Assembly: GCA_027449545.1 (NCBI GenBank) | Contig: DAIDLI010000047.1 | Location: 1 to 64,000 of the forward strand | Direction: 5' to 3' | Origin: Acidobacteriaceae bacterium | GTDB lineage: Bacteria > Acidobacteriota > Terriglobia > Terriglobales > Acidobacteriaceae | DNA: 64,000 bases | The notes under the pieces: model-generated | The model's input: the letters and a program-made list of their open reading frames with translations, nothing else | The model's database searches: none | What the model was told of the DNA's origin: nothing | Part shown: positions 34,584 to 42,552 of the stretch, one piece after another | Numbering within the stretch: the first letter of the stretch is position 1 | How the letters are laid out: the number at the start of each line of letters is the position of its first letter | Program-made: the position numbers and the translations under genes

Positions 34584-37526
34584 GTGAAGATCAAGCACAC
34601 TTCCATCGGCAAGCTGCCGCGGAGGACGAGCGCCGCCGGCGTGCTGCTGTTGCTGAGCATGCTGGCCGTCGCGCTCCCGGCGCGCAGCCAGGACGCGCTG
34701 GCCGCACCGGCGGGACAGGGGCAGTCTTCCCAGACGATCCAGGAGATCCGGGTCATCGGCAATCGCCGCATCCCCAAGGAGACCATTCTCGCCCGCCTGT
34801 TCACGCACGTGGGCGATGTCTACGATCCGGTCTCGATCGATCGCGACTTCAACTCGCTGTGGAACACCGGCTACTTCGACGATCTGCGCATTGAGCGCGA
34901 AGACACCGCCCGGGGCATCATCCTCGATATCTTCGTGCGTGAGAAGCCCGATATTCGCGAGATCAATTACAAGGGCATGAGCAGCATCACCCAGTCGGAC
35001 GTGCTGGACCGCTTCAAGAAGGAGCACGTGGGACTGACGGTGGACAGCCAGTACGATCCCACCAAAATCAAGCACGCCGAGACCGTCCTCAAGGAGATGC
35101 TGGCCGAGCACGGCCATCAGTTCGCCACCATCCGGACTGAGGTGAAGACCATTCCCCCGGCCTCGGTGCAGGTGAACTTCAACATCAAGGAAGGACCGGT
35201 CGTGAAGGTCGGCAAGATCACCTTCACCGGCAACACCCATCTGGGCGCCCGCTATCTGCGCCGCTCGATGAAGAACCTGCGCCCCATCGGTATTCCCTAT
35301 TCCATCATCTTCGAAGATCTGTTCCCGCGCACCTACGACTCTTCCAAGCTCGAAGAGGATACCGAGCGCGTCCGCCAAGCCTACCGCGACAAGGGATACG
35401 CCAATGCCGCGGTCGATCAGCCGCATACCGTCATTCACGACCAGGGCGGTTTGAACTGGTTTACCTTCCGGCCCAACAAGGGCAAGCGCATCGACATTCT
35501 GATGCCCATCGAAGAGGGCAGCCGCTACCGCCTCGGCCACATCACCTTCACCGGCAATAAGGCCGTCACCAACGAGAAGGCGCTGCGCGCCACCTTCCCG
35601 ATCAAGGACGGAGACTGGTTCAACGCCACCGAGGTCGGCAAGGGCCTGGATAACCTGAAGAAGGCCTACGGCCAGCTCGGCTACATCAACTTCGGCGCCA
35701 TTCCCCACGTTGAGTACAACGACCAGAAGCACACCGTCTCTCTCAACATCGACATTGACGAGGGCAAGCAGTTCTACGTCTCGCGCATCGAGTTCCAGGG
35801 CAACACAGTAACCCGTGACCGTGTGATCCGCCGCGAACTGCTCCTCGACGAAGGCTCCGTCTACAACTCCCAGTTATGGGAGATGAGCTTGCTGCGACTG
35901 AATCAGCTCCAGTACTTGGAGCCGCTCAAGGTGGACCAGGACTCCGAGGCGCACCAGGACCCGGACAATGGAACCGTAGAACTCCTGTTGAAGGTCAAGG
36001 AGAAGGGCAAGAACTCCATCGGCATGAACGGCGGCGTGAGCGGCCTTTCCGGCGCCTTTGTGGGCCTGAACTACCAGACCAACAACTTCCTTGGATTGGG
36101 CGAGACGCTGAGCGTTCAGGCCAACCTCGGCTCCATCCAGCGGCAGTTCATGTTCGGCTTCACCCAGCCCTACATTCACAACCGCCCCATCAATATCGGT
36201 TTCCAGATCTTCAACGACAAACAGGACTACAACGCGGCCAAGAACTATCAGACCTCGACGGGTACGTCGATCAATCTGACAGACGCCGAGAAGTCGCTGA
36301 CACAGAACTATAACCAGGCGTCGACGGGCTTCAACTTCTCGGTCAGTTATCCGCTGCGCCGCCACGCCTTCCAGCGGGTGGGCTTCACGTACTCGCTGAC
36401 GCGCTCTACGATTGACGCCTTCAGCGTGGCCTCCCAGTCGTTCTTCCAGACCATCGCGTTCCGCTCGGGCATTCAGGGATCCAACCCGCTGGCTGGCATC
36501 GTCAACAGCGGCATTTCGCTCAGCTACAGCTACGACACGGTCAGCGATCCGATCCGCCCCCGGGGCGGGCAGCGGCTCGCGGCGGTTTTCCAGGCGTCGG
36601 GCATCTGGGGCAATCTGCGCTACATCTCGCCCATGGTGTCCTACAGCCGGTACATGCCGATCCACTACCTCCATATCACCCCGACCGGCCGCGATATTCT
36701 GGCGGTGCGGGCGCAGCTCGGCTATATTACCGGCTTCGGCGGCGAAGTGGCGCCCCCCAACCAGCGCTACTACTCCGGCGGCGAAGCCGACCTGCGCGGT
36801 TTCGATATCCGCGGAGCGACGCCCTACGGCTACGTTCCCACCCGCATCCTCTTCCAGTTGACCAACCCCGACGGGAGCTGCGTTCCGCTCAACGTGCAGA
36901 ATCGCGCCCTGGGCAACTGCGTTGAGGTGCCGCTCCCAATCTATGGCATCGCCTCCATTGGCGGCGATACCAACCTGACCACCAACCTGGAATATCGTAT
37001 TCCGGTGGTGGGGCCGTTCACGCTATCGTTCTTCGATGACTTCGGACTCGACGCCGCGCTCAGCCACAGCAACCTGCAGCAGAGTCCCGAGGGCTTTGCC
37101 TCGTTGCTGGCCCCGCTGTACGGCTGCCCCAACTTCAGTACCACCAGCATCACGGGCTGTTCGGGCGGCATTCCCGGCTCGCAGGTCGGATTCCGTGAAA
37201 ATATCCGCCCGGTGGCCGGCACCAACATCGTGCCCCGTATGTCCACCGGCATTGAGTTGGGCGCCATGATGCCCATCATCAATGCCCCCATGCGCATCTA
37301 CTACGCTTACAACCCGATGCGCCTCTACGAGAACCCGTATTGCAACGAGCCGGGCGCAGGACTCCACCAGTTGAGCTGCTCCTCCTCGCTTATCACCCGC
37401 GCCATGTTCCCCCCGGGCGGCGCTGGAGACTACAGCTACCAGCAGGCCATCCAGGCCTACGGTACGCAAAACGTCTTCCGCGAACCACGCAAGACTTTCC
37501 GCCTAAGCATCTCGACAACCTTCTAA
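34584..37526 (+). CDS. bamA: Outer-membrane protein assembly factor BamA (Omp85)
   Basis: About 980-residue outer-membrane insertase that folds beta-barrel proteins. A signal peptide (KIKHTSIGKLPRRTSAAGVL, ending near ARSQ) is followed by POTRA repeats (QEIRVIGNRRIPKETILARL; KITFTGNTHLGARYL; HITFTGNKAVTNEKAL; RIEFQGNTVTRDRVIRREL) and a 16-strand Bac_surface_Ag barrel with FDIRGATPYGY-like sequence and a final aromatic strand LSISTTF. The start is uncertain: I prefer the GTG at 34584 because it gives a normal signal peptide; a GTG at 34512 would add 24 residues with two Cys. It is the machine that would insert the three TonB receptors of this window. No skp, lpxD or fabZ adjoins it, unlike the usual arrangement in proteobacteria. 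Confidence 0.93.
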   Translation: MKIKHTSIGKLPRRTSAAGVLLLLSMLAVALPARSQDALAAPAGQGQSSQTIQEIRVIGNRRIPKETILARLFTHVGDVYDPVSIDRDFNSLWNTGYFDDLRIEREDTARGIILDIFVREKPDIREINYKGMSSITQSDVLDRFKKEHVGLTVDSQYDPTKIKHAETVLKEMLAEHGHQFATIRTEVKTIPPASVQVNFNIKEGPVVKVGKITFTGNTHLGARYLRRSMKNLRPIGIPYSIIFEDLFPRTYDSSKLEEDTERVRQAYRDKGYANAAVDQPHTVIHDQGGLNWFTFRPNKGKRIDILMPIEEGSRYRLGHITFTGNKAVTNEKALRATFPIKDGDWFNATEVGKGLDNLKKAYGQLGYINFGAIPHVEYNDQKHTVSLNIDIDEGKQFYVSRIEFQGNTVTRDRVIRRELLLDEGSVYNSQLWEMSLLRLNQLQYLEPLKVDQDSEAHQDPDNGTVELLLKVKEKGKNSIGMNGGVSGLSGAFVGLNYQTNNFLGLGETLSVQANLGSIQRQFMFGFTQPYIHNRPINIGFQIFNDKQDYNAAKNYQTSTGTSINLTDAEKSLTQNYNQASTGFNFSVSYPLRRHAFQRVGFTYSLTRSTIDAFSVASQSFFQTIAFRSGIQGSNPLAGIVNSGISLSYSYDTVSDPIRPRGGQRLAAVFQASGIWGNLRYISPMVSYSRYMPIHYLHITPTGRDILAVRAQLGYITGFGGEVAPPNQRYYSGGEADLRGFDIRGATPYGYVPTRILFQLTNPDGSCVPLNVQNRALGNCVEVPLPIYGIASIGGDTNLTTNLEYRIPVVGPFTLSFFDDFGLDAALSHSNLQQSPEGFASLLAPLYGCPNFSTTSITGCSGGIPGSQVGFRENIRPVAGTNIVPRMSTGIELGAMMPIINAPMRIYYAYNPMRLYENPYCNEPGAGLHQLSCSSSLITRAMFPPGGAGDYSYQQAIQAYGTQNVFREPRKTFRLSISTTF

Positions 37527-37540
37527 GGTGGATCCGAATG

Positions 37541-37580
37541 CAACAGAAAAGGCCGCTCCCCGGAGCGGCCTTTTCTGTTG
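37541..37580. terminator. Bidirectional terminator, 19-base perfect inverted repeat
   Basis: CAACAGAAAAGGCCGCTCC and its exact complement flank a 2-base centre; in RNA, a GC-rich stem with A and U tracts at its foot on both strands. It ends bamA and the convergent minus-strand operon. Confidence 0.8.
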
Positions 37581-37630
37581 CCCGACGAATTGAAACGGTC
37601 AGGAATAGGTCGAAAAAACCAAACCTATGC

Positions 37631-38035
37631 TCAGCGCAGGCTGGCGCGAACTTCGGTACGGATCAGGTAGAGGAAGAAAACCAGGTTCAGCAGTCCCTGG
37701 ATCAGTGCCGAAGGAGCATGCTGCGTCGTGAACTGGTAGAGGAAGAGCCCCATCAGCAGCGTGACGGCACCCAGCGCCAGCGCCCAGGCCCAACGCAGCA
37801 GCAGCAGCAATCCAAAACCGGCGGCGAGGAACAGGGCGGGGAAGAAAAGGTAGAGCGGCGGAAAATGGTGGCTGGCGACGCCGAGAATCACCGTGCCTGC
37901 GAGCAGCAGCATGTACAGCGAGATGGCGATCAACCCGGGCAGGCGCAGCAGAGGCGAGCCTGGCTGGGTGGTTCCACCGTTGGGCTGATCCGCAGGAGCA
38001 GCTGTGCTGGATTCGACTTCTTTTTCGTCGGTCAT
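37631..38035 (-). CDS. Small multi-pass membrane protein
   Basis: 134-residue protein of unknown function. After a polar N-terminus (about 25 residues, Glu/Pro/Gly-rich) there are four hydrophobic segments: LPGLIAISLYMLLLAGTVIL, PLYLFFPALFLAAGFGLLLL, WALALGAVTLLMGLFLYQF and ALIQGLLNLVFFLYLI. A short basic tail follows. It overlaps the cytochrome c gene by 4 bases (ATGA), so it is translated with it and may anchor or work with that cytochrome. No named family is recognised. Confidence 0.75.
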   Translation of the reverse strand: MTDEKEVESSTAAPADQPNGGTTQPGSPLLRLPGLIAISLYMLLLAGTVILGVASHHFPPLYLFFPALFLAAGFGLLLLLRWAWALALGAVTLLMGLFLYQFTTQHAPSALIQGLLNLVFFLYLIRTEVRASLR

Positions 38036-38397
38036 AGTGTATGCAGGTAAGCCAGTAGATCCTTGAGCTGGTCATCGCTCAACGGAATTGCCGGCATCAT
38101 TCCGTAGCCGTGCAGAATGCGATCCGCGAGGCGGTCGTCGGTGGGCGGCGCCCCGCTGGGCATCGAACTCACCTTGGTGAGAGCCTGCAATCCCGGCCCG
38201 TGCAGCGGTTTGGTCGTGGTTGGATAGTGGCAGCGCGCGCACTTTGCTTCGAAGACGGCTGCGCCGCGCGCCTGCTGCGCATTCCACTGCGAAGGCGGCA
38301 TCGAAGGGGGCAGAGGTTTGCAGCCGGTGAGCCCGACCAGAAGCGCTGCCGCAGCGATAGGCAGCGACCCCAGAAGAGAGAGAGCAGGAGTGCGCAT
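38032..38397 (-). CDS. Monohaem cytochrome c lipoprotein
   Basis: 121-residue periplasmic, membrane-tethered electron carrier. Lipobox GLTGC gives lipidated Cys26; the haem-binding site is CARCH (Cys53, Cys56, His57) and the distal ligand is probably a Met in YGMMPAIPL. Length and pattern fit class I cytochrome c domains such as those that accompany oxidases. GGAAGG precedes the ATG at 38397. It heads a two-gene operon with the small membrane protein; no oxidase genes are nearby, so its partner is unknown. Confidence 0.88.
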   Translation of the reverse strand: MRTPALSLLGSLPIAAAALLVGLTGCKPLPPSMPPSQWNAQQARGAAVFEAKCARCHYPTTTKPLHGPGLQALTKVSSMPSGAPPTDDRLADRILHGYGMMPAIPLSDDQLKDLLAYLHTL

Positions 38398-38449
38398 TTG
38401 CCTTCCATGATACAGGCCCGCACCGAAGCGTCATGACAGGGTGCTCGCC

Positions 38450-40081
38450 TTACTCGGCCGCAGCAATCGCCTCCACAATGCGGTTGACGGCGTAGACCTC
38501 GGCTTCGCTGCCGGGCCGGCGGCCGTTCACCAGGATGGCGAATGCCACCGTCTGGCCGCTCGCTCCCGTGAGATAGCCGGCCAGTCCAGTGGTCTCATTC
38601 AGCGTCCCCGTCTTGGCCCACATGTGGCCTGCGAGCGGCGTATTTCTGAAGCGATTCTGGAGAGAGCCATCCACGCCGGCCACCGGCAGGGTTGCGCGCC
38701 ACTCGTCACCCCAGGGCTGCCGCGCCGCGTACGCCAGCAGCGTGGTGAAGGCTCGCGGAGCGATGCGGTCTTCGGCACTCATGCCGGAGCCGTCGTAGAG
38801 AAAAAAATCCCCATCGGGCACGCCGGCGTTCACCATGAACTGCCGCACCACGCGCGCGCCCTGCTCGAAGCTGCCGGCGTTGCCCTCCAGCTTGCCCAGC
38901 AGGCGCAGCAGCAGCTCCGCATGCAGGTTCTGGCTGGTCTTGTTGATCACTGTGACGTCCTGCGCGATGGGCGGCGAAATGTGTGCGGCAAGCACCCGCC
39001 GCCACTGGCCTTCCCCGGCGATCGTGGTCAGATTTACCGGATGAAACTTGATCGGCTCTGCCCGTTCGCCTGCGAAATCGCCGTTGCCCAGCGGGTCCTT
39101 GTGCCGCGAAGTGCTGTTGCCATCGATGGTGATGCCGCGCCCCTGGAGCGCCTTCTTGAACGCGGCGGCGGCGAATTCAGCCGGGTCCTGCACCGCGAGG
39201 CTCACCCGCAACCCGTTCGCTGGCGCCGTTCCCCAGGCGCGCACCAGCAGCGACCCAGGATCGCGCCGGATGCCGGGATAAGCCTGCGCCCCTGGCGCGG
39301 CCAAGGACATGCGGTTATCCAGCGTGAAGTAATCGAGCGATGGCGTCCATGAAGCTGTCGTCGCGCCTTCCTGATCCGGATCGGCGGTGAGGGTGAGCTG
39401 GATCGCATTGTCGTTGAAGGTGAGCGCCGAGACTGGCGCGCCGTAGGCCCATTGCAGGTCGTTCCATTCCCATGCGTGCCCGTAGGGCTCATTCAGAAAA
39501 AAGCTATCGTCGCCCACCACGTCGCCGCTGACCGTGCGAACTCCCTCCTGCATCACCGTCTGTGCCATCATGTCGAGCACAGCCATGGAGTCTGTCGCTG
39601 CCGCTTCGTTCGCCGGGCGGCTTTCCTCACTCGCTTCCGGGGCGTGCGCAGCCGACGGCTCGGGGTAGGGGTATTGCCGCGCGCTCAGCGAGGGGTCGCC
39701 CGATCCCAGCAGAATAATGTTCCCGTGCAGCGTTCCCGATGCGTCCACATCGCCGTCGGCCACCACTTCGGTGGTCCACCGCAGCGTGTTGACCGGCAGC
39801 AGGGCGAAGGCTGCCGCGGTGGTGGTCAGCTTGGCCGTCGAGGCCGGCGTGAATAGACGATTCTCATTGAGCGCATAGAGAGATTGTCCGTTCATGGTGG
39901 TCACGCTGATGCCGAATTGCGCATGAGCGAGCGCCGGCTCGGCGAGAACCGCGTCGATGCGGCTGGCCAGGGACGTGCCCTCTACGGAGCGGCGGCGTTG
40001 CCGGTGACTCTGGGCCAGGATCGACGATCCGGCAATGCACAATGCCAGCGCAGACGCGGCGATGCGGCTGAACAATCTCAT
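38450..40081 (-). CDS. dacB: D-alanyl-D-alanine carboxypeptidase/endopeptidase (PBP4, peptidase S13)
   Basis: 543-residue periplasmic peptidoglycan hydrolase. After a signal peptide (LALCIAGSSILAQ) the three penicillin-binding motifs are seen: SxxK as Ser81-TAK in TPASTAKLTT, SxN-type YDGSGMS (with Asp/Ser in the position of SxN), and KTG in MWAKTGTLNET. The long insertion between the first two motifs is typical of the S13 class. Downstream of a TACACT -10 box only 7 bases separate it from the ATG at 40081, so the message is probably leaderless. It diverges from folP. Confidence 0.9.
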   Translation of the reverse strand: MRLFSRIAASALALCIAGSSILAQSHRQRRRSVEGTSLASRIDAVLAEPALAHAQFGISVTTMNGQSLYALNENRLFTPASTAKLTTTAAAFALLPVNTLRWTTEVVADGDVDASGTLHGNIILLGSGDPSLSARQYPYPEPSAAHAPEASEESRPANEAAATDSMAVLDMMAQTVMQEGVRTVSGDVVGDDSFFLNEPYGHAWEWNDLQWAYGAPVSALTFNDNAIQLTLTADPDQEGATTASWTPSLDYFTLDNRMSLAAPGAQAYPGIRRDPGSLLVRAWGTAPANGLRVSLAVQDPAEFAAAAFKKALQGRGITIDGNSTSRHKDPLGNGDFAGERAEPIKFHPVNLTTIAGEGQWRRVLAAHISPPIAQDVTVINKTSQNLHAELLLRLLGKLEGNAGSFEQGARVVRQFMVNAGVPDGDFFLYDGSGMSAEDRIAPRAFTTLLAYAARQPWGDEWRATLPVAGVDGSLQNRFRNTPLAGHMWAKTGTLNETTGLAGYLTGASGQTVAFAILVNGRRPGSEAEVYAVNRIVEAIAAAE

Positions 40082-40088
40082 GCCCGAG

Positions 40089-40094
40089 AGTGTA
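40089..40094 (-). promoter_or_regulatory. -10 box of a probable leaderless promoter (dacB)
   Basis: On the minus strand TACACT is followed by 7 bases and the ATG at 40081. Transcription would start 1 base before the start codon. No Shine-Dalgarno site and no clear -35. Confidence 0.35.
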
Positions 40095-40135
40095 GCAGGC
40101 GATCACCGGCGGTCCGGCGTATATCCTCGTTAGGG

Positions 40136-41023
40136 ATGCAAGGAACTTCTCAGTGGCGCTTGCGCACGCGCAGCCTTCAGCTTGGGCTGCGCACGCTGGT
40201 GATGGGCGTCGTCAACATCACGCCCGATTCGTTCAGCGATGGCGGCTGTTTCGCGGCCCCGGAGGCGGCGGTGGAGCACGGGCTCGGCTTGCTCCGCGAG
40301 GGCGCAGACATTCTCGACCTTGGCGCGGAGAGCACGCGCCCAGGCGCGCAGTCCGCGGTCAGCGCGAATGAAGAGCAGAAACGCCTGCTGCCGGTGATCG
40401 AAGGCATCCTGAACGCCGAACCGCGGGCCATCCTCTCTGTCGATACCTATAAAGCCGAAACCGCCCGGGCGGTGCTGGCTGCCGGCGCGGAGATCGTGAA
40501 CGACGTGAGTGGGTTCACCTGGGACGCGGAATTGGCGAAGGTCTGTGCTCGCAACGGAGCCGGCGTCGTGCTGATGCACACGCGCGGCCGTCCGGAAGAG
40601 TGGCGCACACAGCCGCGCCTTGCGCCGACAGCCTTGATGCGCATGGTCCGCGATGGGCTTGCCGCGAGTCTGGAAACCGCGCGTGCGGCAGGGATTCCGT
40701 TAGATGCCATCGTTCTGGATCCCGGCTACGGCTTTGGCAAGCGATTGGAAGAGAACTACGCGCTGCTGGCGCGCCAGGCGGAGTTGCTCCATCTGGGCCG
40801 GCCCTTGCTCGCGGGCCTGAGCCGCAAGTCTTTTTTGGGACATACCCTCGCGCCGCTCTTTGCCGGCGAGCCGGCGCCGCCCCGGGCCCGGGAAAACGCC
40901 AGCCTTGCGGCGCTTACCGCCGCGATTCTCAACGGAGCCTCCATCGTGCGGGTCCACGAGGTGCGCCCCGCAGCAGAAGCTGCGCGCATCGCCGATGCCC
41001 TCCGCGCCGCGCACGCCGATTGA
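40136..41023 (+). CDS. folP: Dihydropteroate synthase
   Basis: 295-residue cytoplasmic enzyme of folate synthesis joining p-aminobenzoate and the pterin diphosphate; the sulfonamide target. Motifs: MGVVNITPDSFSDGG near residue 23, DLGAESTRPGA, VDTYKAETARAVLAAGA, ILDPGYGFGKRLEENY and GLSRKSFLG. Length is normal from the ATG at 40136; the frame is open much further upstream, but those residues overlap dacB and do not resemble the family. The stop is 27 bases before the mnmE start, suggesting one operon. Confidence 0.95.
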   Translation: MQGTSQWRLRTRSLQLGLRTLVMGVVNITPDSFSDGGCFAAPEAAVEHGLGLLREGADILDLGAESTRPGAQSAVSANEEQKRLLPVIEGILNAEPRAILSVDTYKAETARAVLAAGAEIVNDVSGFTWDAELAKVCARNGAGVVLMHTRGRPEEWRTQPRLAPTALMRMVRDGLAASLETARAAGIPLDAIVLDPGYGFGKRLEENYALLARQAELLHLGRPLLAGLSRKSFLGHTLAPLFAGEPAPPRARENASLAALTAAILNGASIVRVHEVRPAAEAARIADALRAAHAD

Positions 41024-41050
41024 ATGCGCTTTTACACTGGAAGGAACGCT

Positions 41051-42424
41051 ATGTCATCGTCCCCGGCTGCTCTCGATACCATCGCCGCGATCTCCACGCC
41101 TCCCGGGCGCGGCGGCATCGGCATCGTGCGCCTGACCGGGCCTGAAGCTCTCTCCATCGGTGCCGAACTGGTCGTCCTGCGGGGGCCGCTGGAGCACGCC
41201 CGCGCGCGCCTGGCCGAGGTGCTCGACGGCTCCGGCAGCCAGGCCGCGCGCATCGATGAAGCGGTGGTCACGTTCTTTGCCGCGCCCAACTCCTACACCG
41301 CCGAAGACGTGGTGGAGATCGCCGCGCATGGCTCACCCATCGTCCTGAACCTGCTGCTGCGCCGTGCCCTCGATCTCGGCGCTCGGCTGGCCCATCCGGG
41401 AGAGTTCACGCAGCGCGCCTTCCTCTCCGGCCGGCTCGATCTCACCCAGGCCGAGGCGGTGCGCGACCTCATCGAGGCGCAGACGCTCACCCAGGCGCGC
41501 CAGGCCGCCAGCCAGATGGGCGGAGCCCTCAGCCGCCGCGCCGCACCGGCCAAACAGGATCTGGTGGAACTGATCGCGCTGCTGGAGGCGGGCATCGACT
41601 TTGCCGAGGACGATGTGGAGGTTACCCCCGGGGAAGAGATCGCGCGGCGCATCGAGGAACTCAAACCGGCGCTCGTGGCTCTGGAAGCCTCCTTCGCCCG
41701 CGGCCGCATCATTCACGACGGTCTCACGCTGGCCATCGTGGGCCGCCCCAACGCCGGCAAAAGCTCGCTGTTCAACCGTCTGGTGGAACGTGATCGCGCC
41801 ATCGTGACGGCGACGCCGGGTACCACGCGCGACCTGGTTACCGAGCGCATCTCGCTCGACGGCATTCCCCTCGAACTGGTGGATACCGCCGGCCTGCGCG
41901 AGGGTCTGGAAGAAGCCGAGCAGATCGGCATCGCGCGTAGCCGCGAGGCCCTGGCCGATGCGGCGCTGGTGCTGGTGGTGCTGGATGCGATGCAGCCGCT
42001 CAATGAAGAAGAGCATCGCCTGCTGGCTGCGGTAGAGGGCCGGCCCGCGCTGGTGGTCCTCAACAAGTCCGATCTGGCGCCTGCGCCGGCCGCCCGGCCG
42101 GCCTGCGCCAACCTCATCGCGCTTCCCACCTCGGCGCTTACCGGCGAAGGCATCGAGGCTCTGCGCGAGAAGATTGTGGAACTGGCCACCGGGGGCGCCG
42201 CCGCCGAGCCCGGCCTGCTGACCAACATGCGCCAGCATGACGCGATTGTGACAGCCCTCGCCGCGCTGGCGGACGCCGAGCGCGCCAACGCAGCCAGAAT
42301 CCCCCACGAGATGATCCTTCTGGATCTCTACCGCGGGCTTTGGGCTCTCGATTCCCTGACCGGCCAGACCACCCCCGACGACATTCTCAACCTGATCTTC
42401 TCCACCTTCTGCATCGGCAAGTAG
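41051..42424 (+). CDS. mnmE: tRNA uridine-5-carboxymethylaminomethyl modification GTPase
   Basis: 457-residue GTPase that with MnmG modifies U34 of certain tRNAs. N-terminal domain (DTIAAISTPPGRGGIGIVRLTG starts it) binds a formyl-folate; the G domain shows GRPNAGKSS, TPGTTRD, DTAGL and NKSD; the final residues CIGK carry the conserved catalytic Cys. GGAAGGAA lies 5 bases before the ATG at 41051, which is preferred over an in-frame ATG nine codons earlier. It follows folP closely, and its use of a folate cofactor fits that neighbour by coincidence or by function. Confidence 0.96.
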   Translation: MSSSPAALDTIAAISTPPGRGGIGIVRLTGPEALSIGAELVVLRGPLEHARARLAEVLDGSGSQAARIDEAVVTFFAAPNSYTAEDVVEIAAHGSPIVLNLLLRRALDLGARLAHPGEFTQRAFLSGRLDLTQAEAVRDLIEAQTLTQARQAASQMGGALSRRAAPAKQDLVELIALLEAGIDFAEDDVEVTPGEEIARRIEELKPALVALEASFARGRIIHDGLTLAIVGRPNAGKSSLFNRLVERDRAIVTATPGTTRDLVTERISLDGIPLELVDTAGLREGLEEAEQIGIARSREALADAALVLVVLDAMQPLNEEEHRLLAAVEGRPALVVLNKSDLAPAPAARPACANLIALPTSALTGEGIEALREKIVELATGGAAAEPGLLTNMRQHDAIVTALAALADAERANAARIPHEMILLDLYRGLWALDSLTGQTTPDDILNLIFSTFCIGK

Positions 42425-42552
42425 GTACCAAAAATGTATCAATAATTAACAGAGTTACTCTTCAGCATTTGCCACTCAAAAGTATGGCGCGGAACCACCC
42501 CTGCCGGGAGTCCGCAGCGCGCAGAGGCAGGAGCGATTGCGGGAATCGGGTA

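Noticed and set aside
42425-42552. Possible terminator between mnmE and the GH79-like gene
   Set aside because: Only weak partial complementarity (CCTGCC / GGCAGG) and no T-run; not called.
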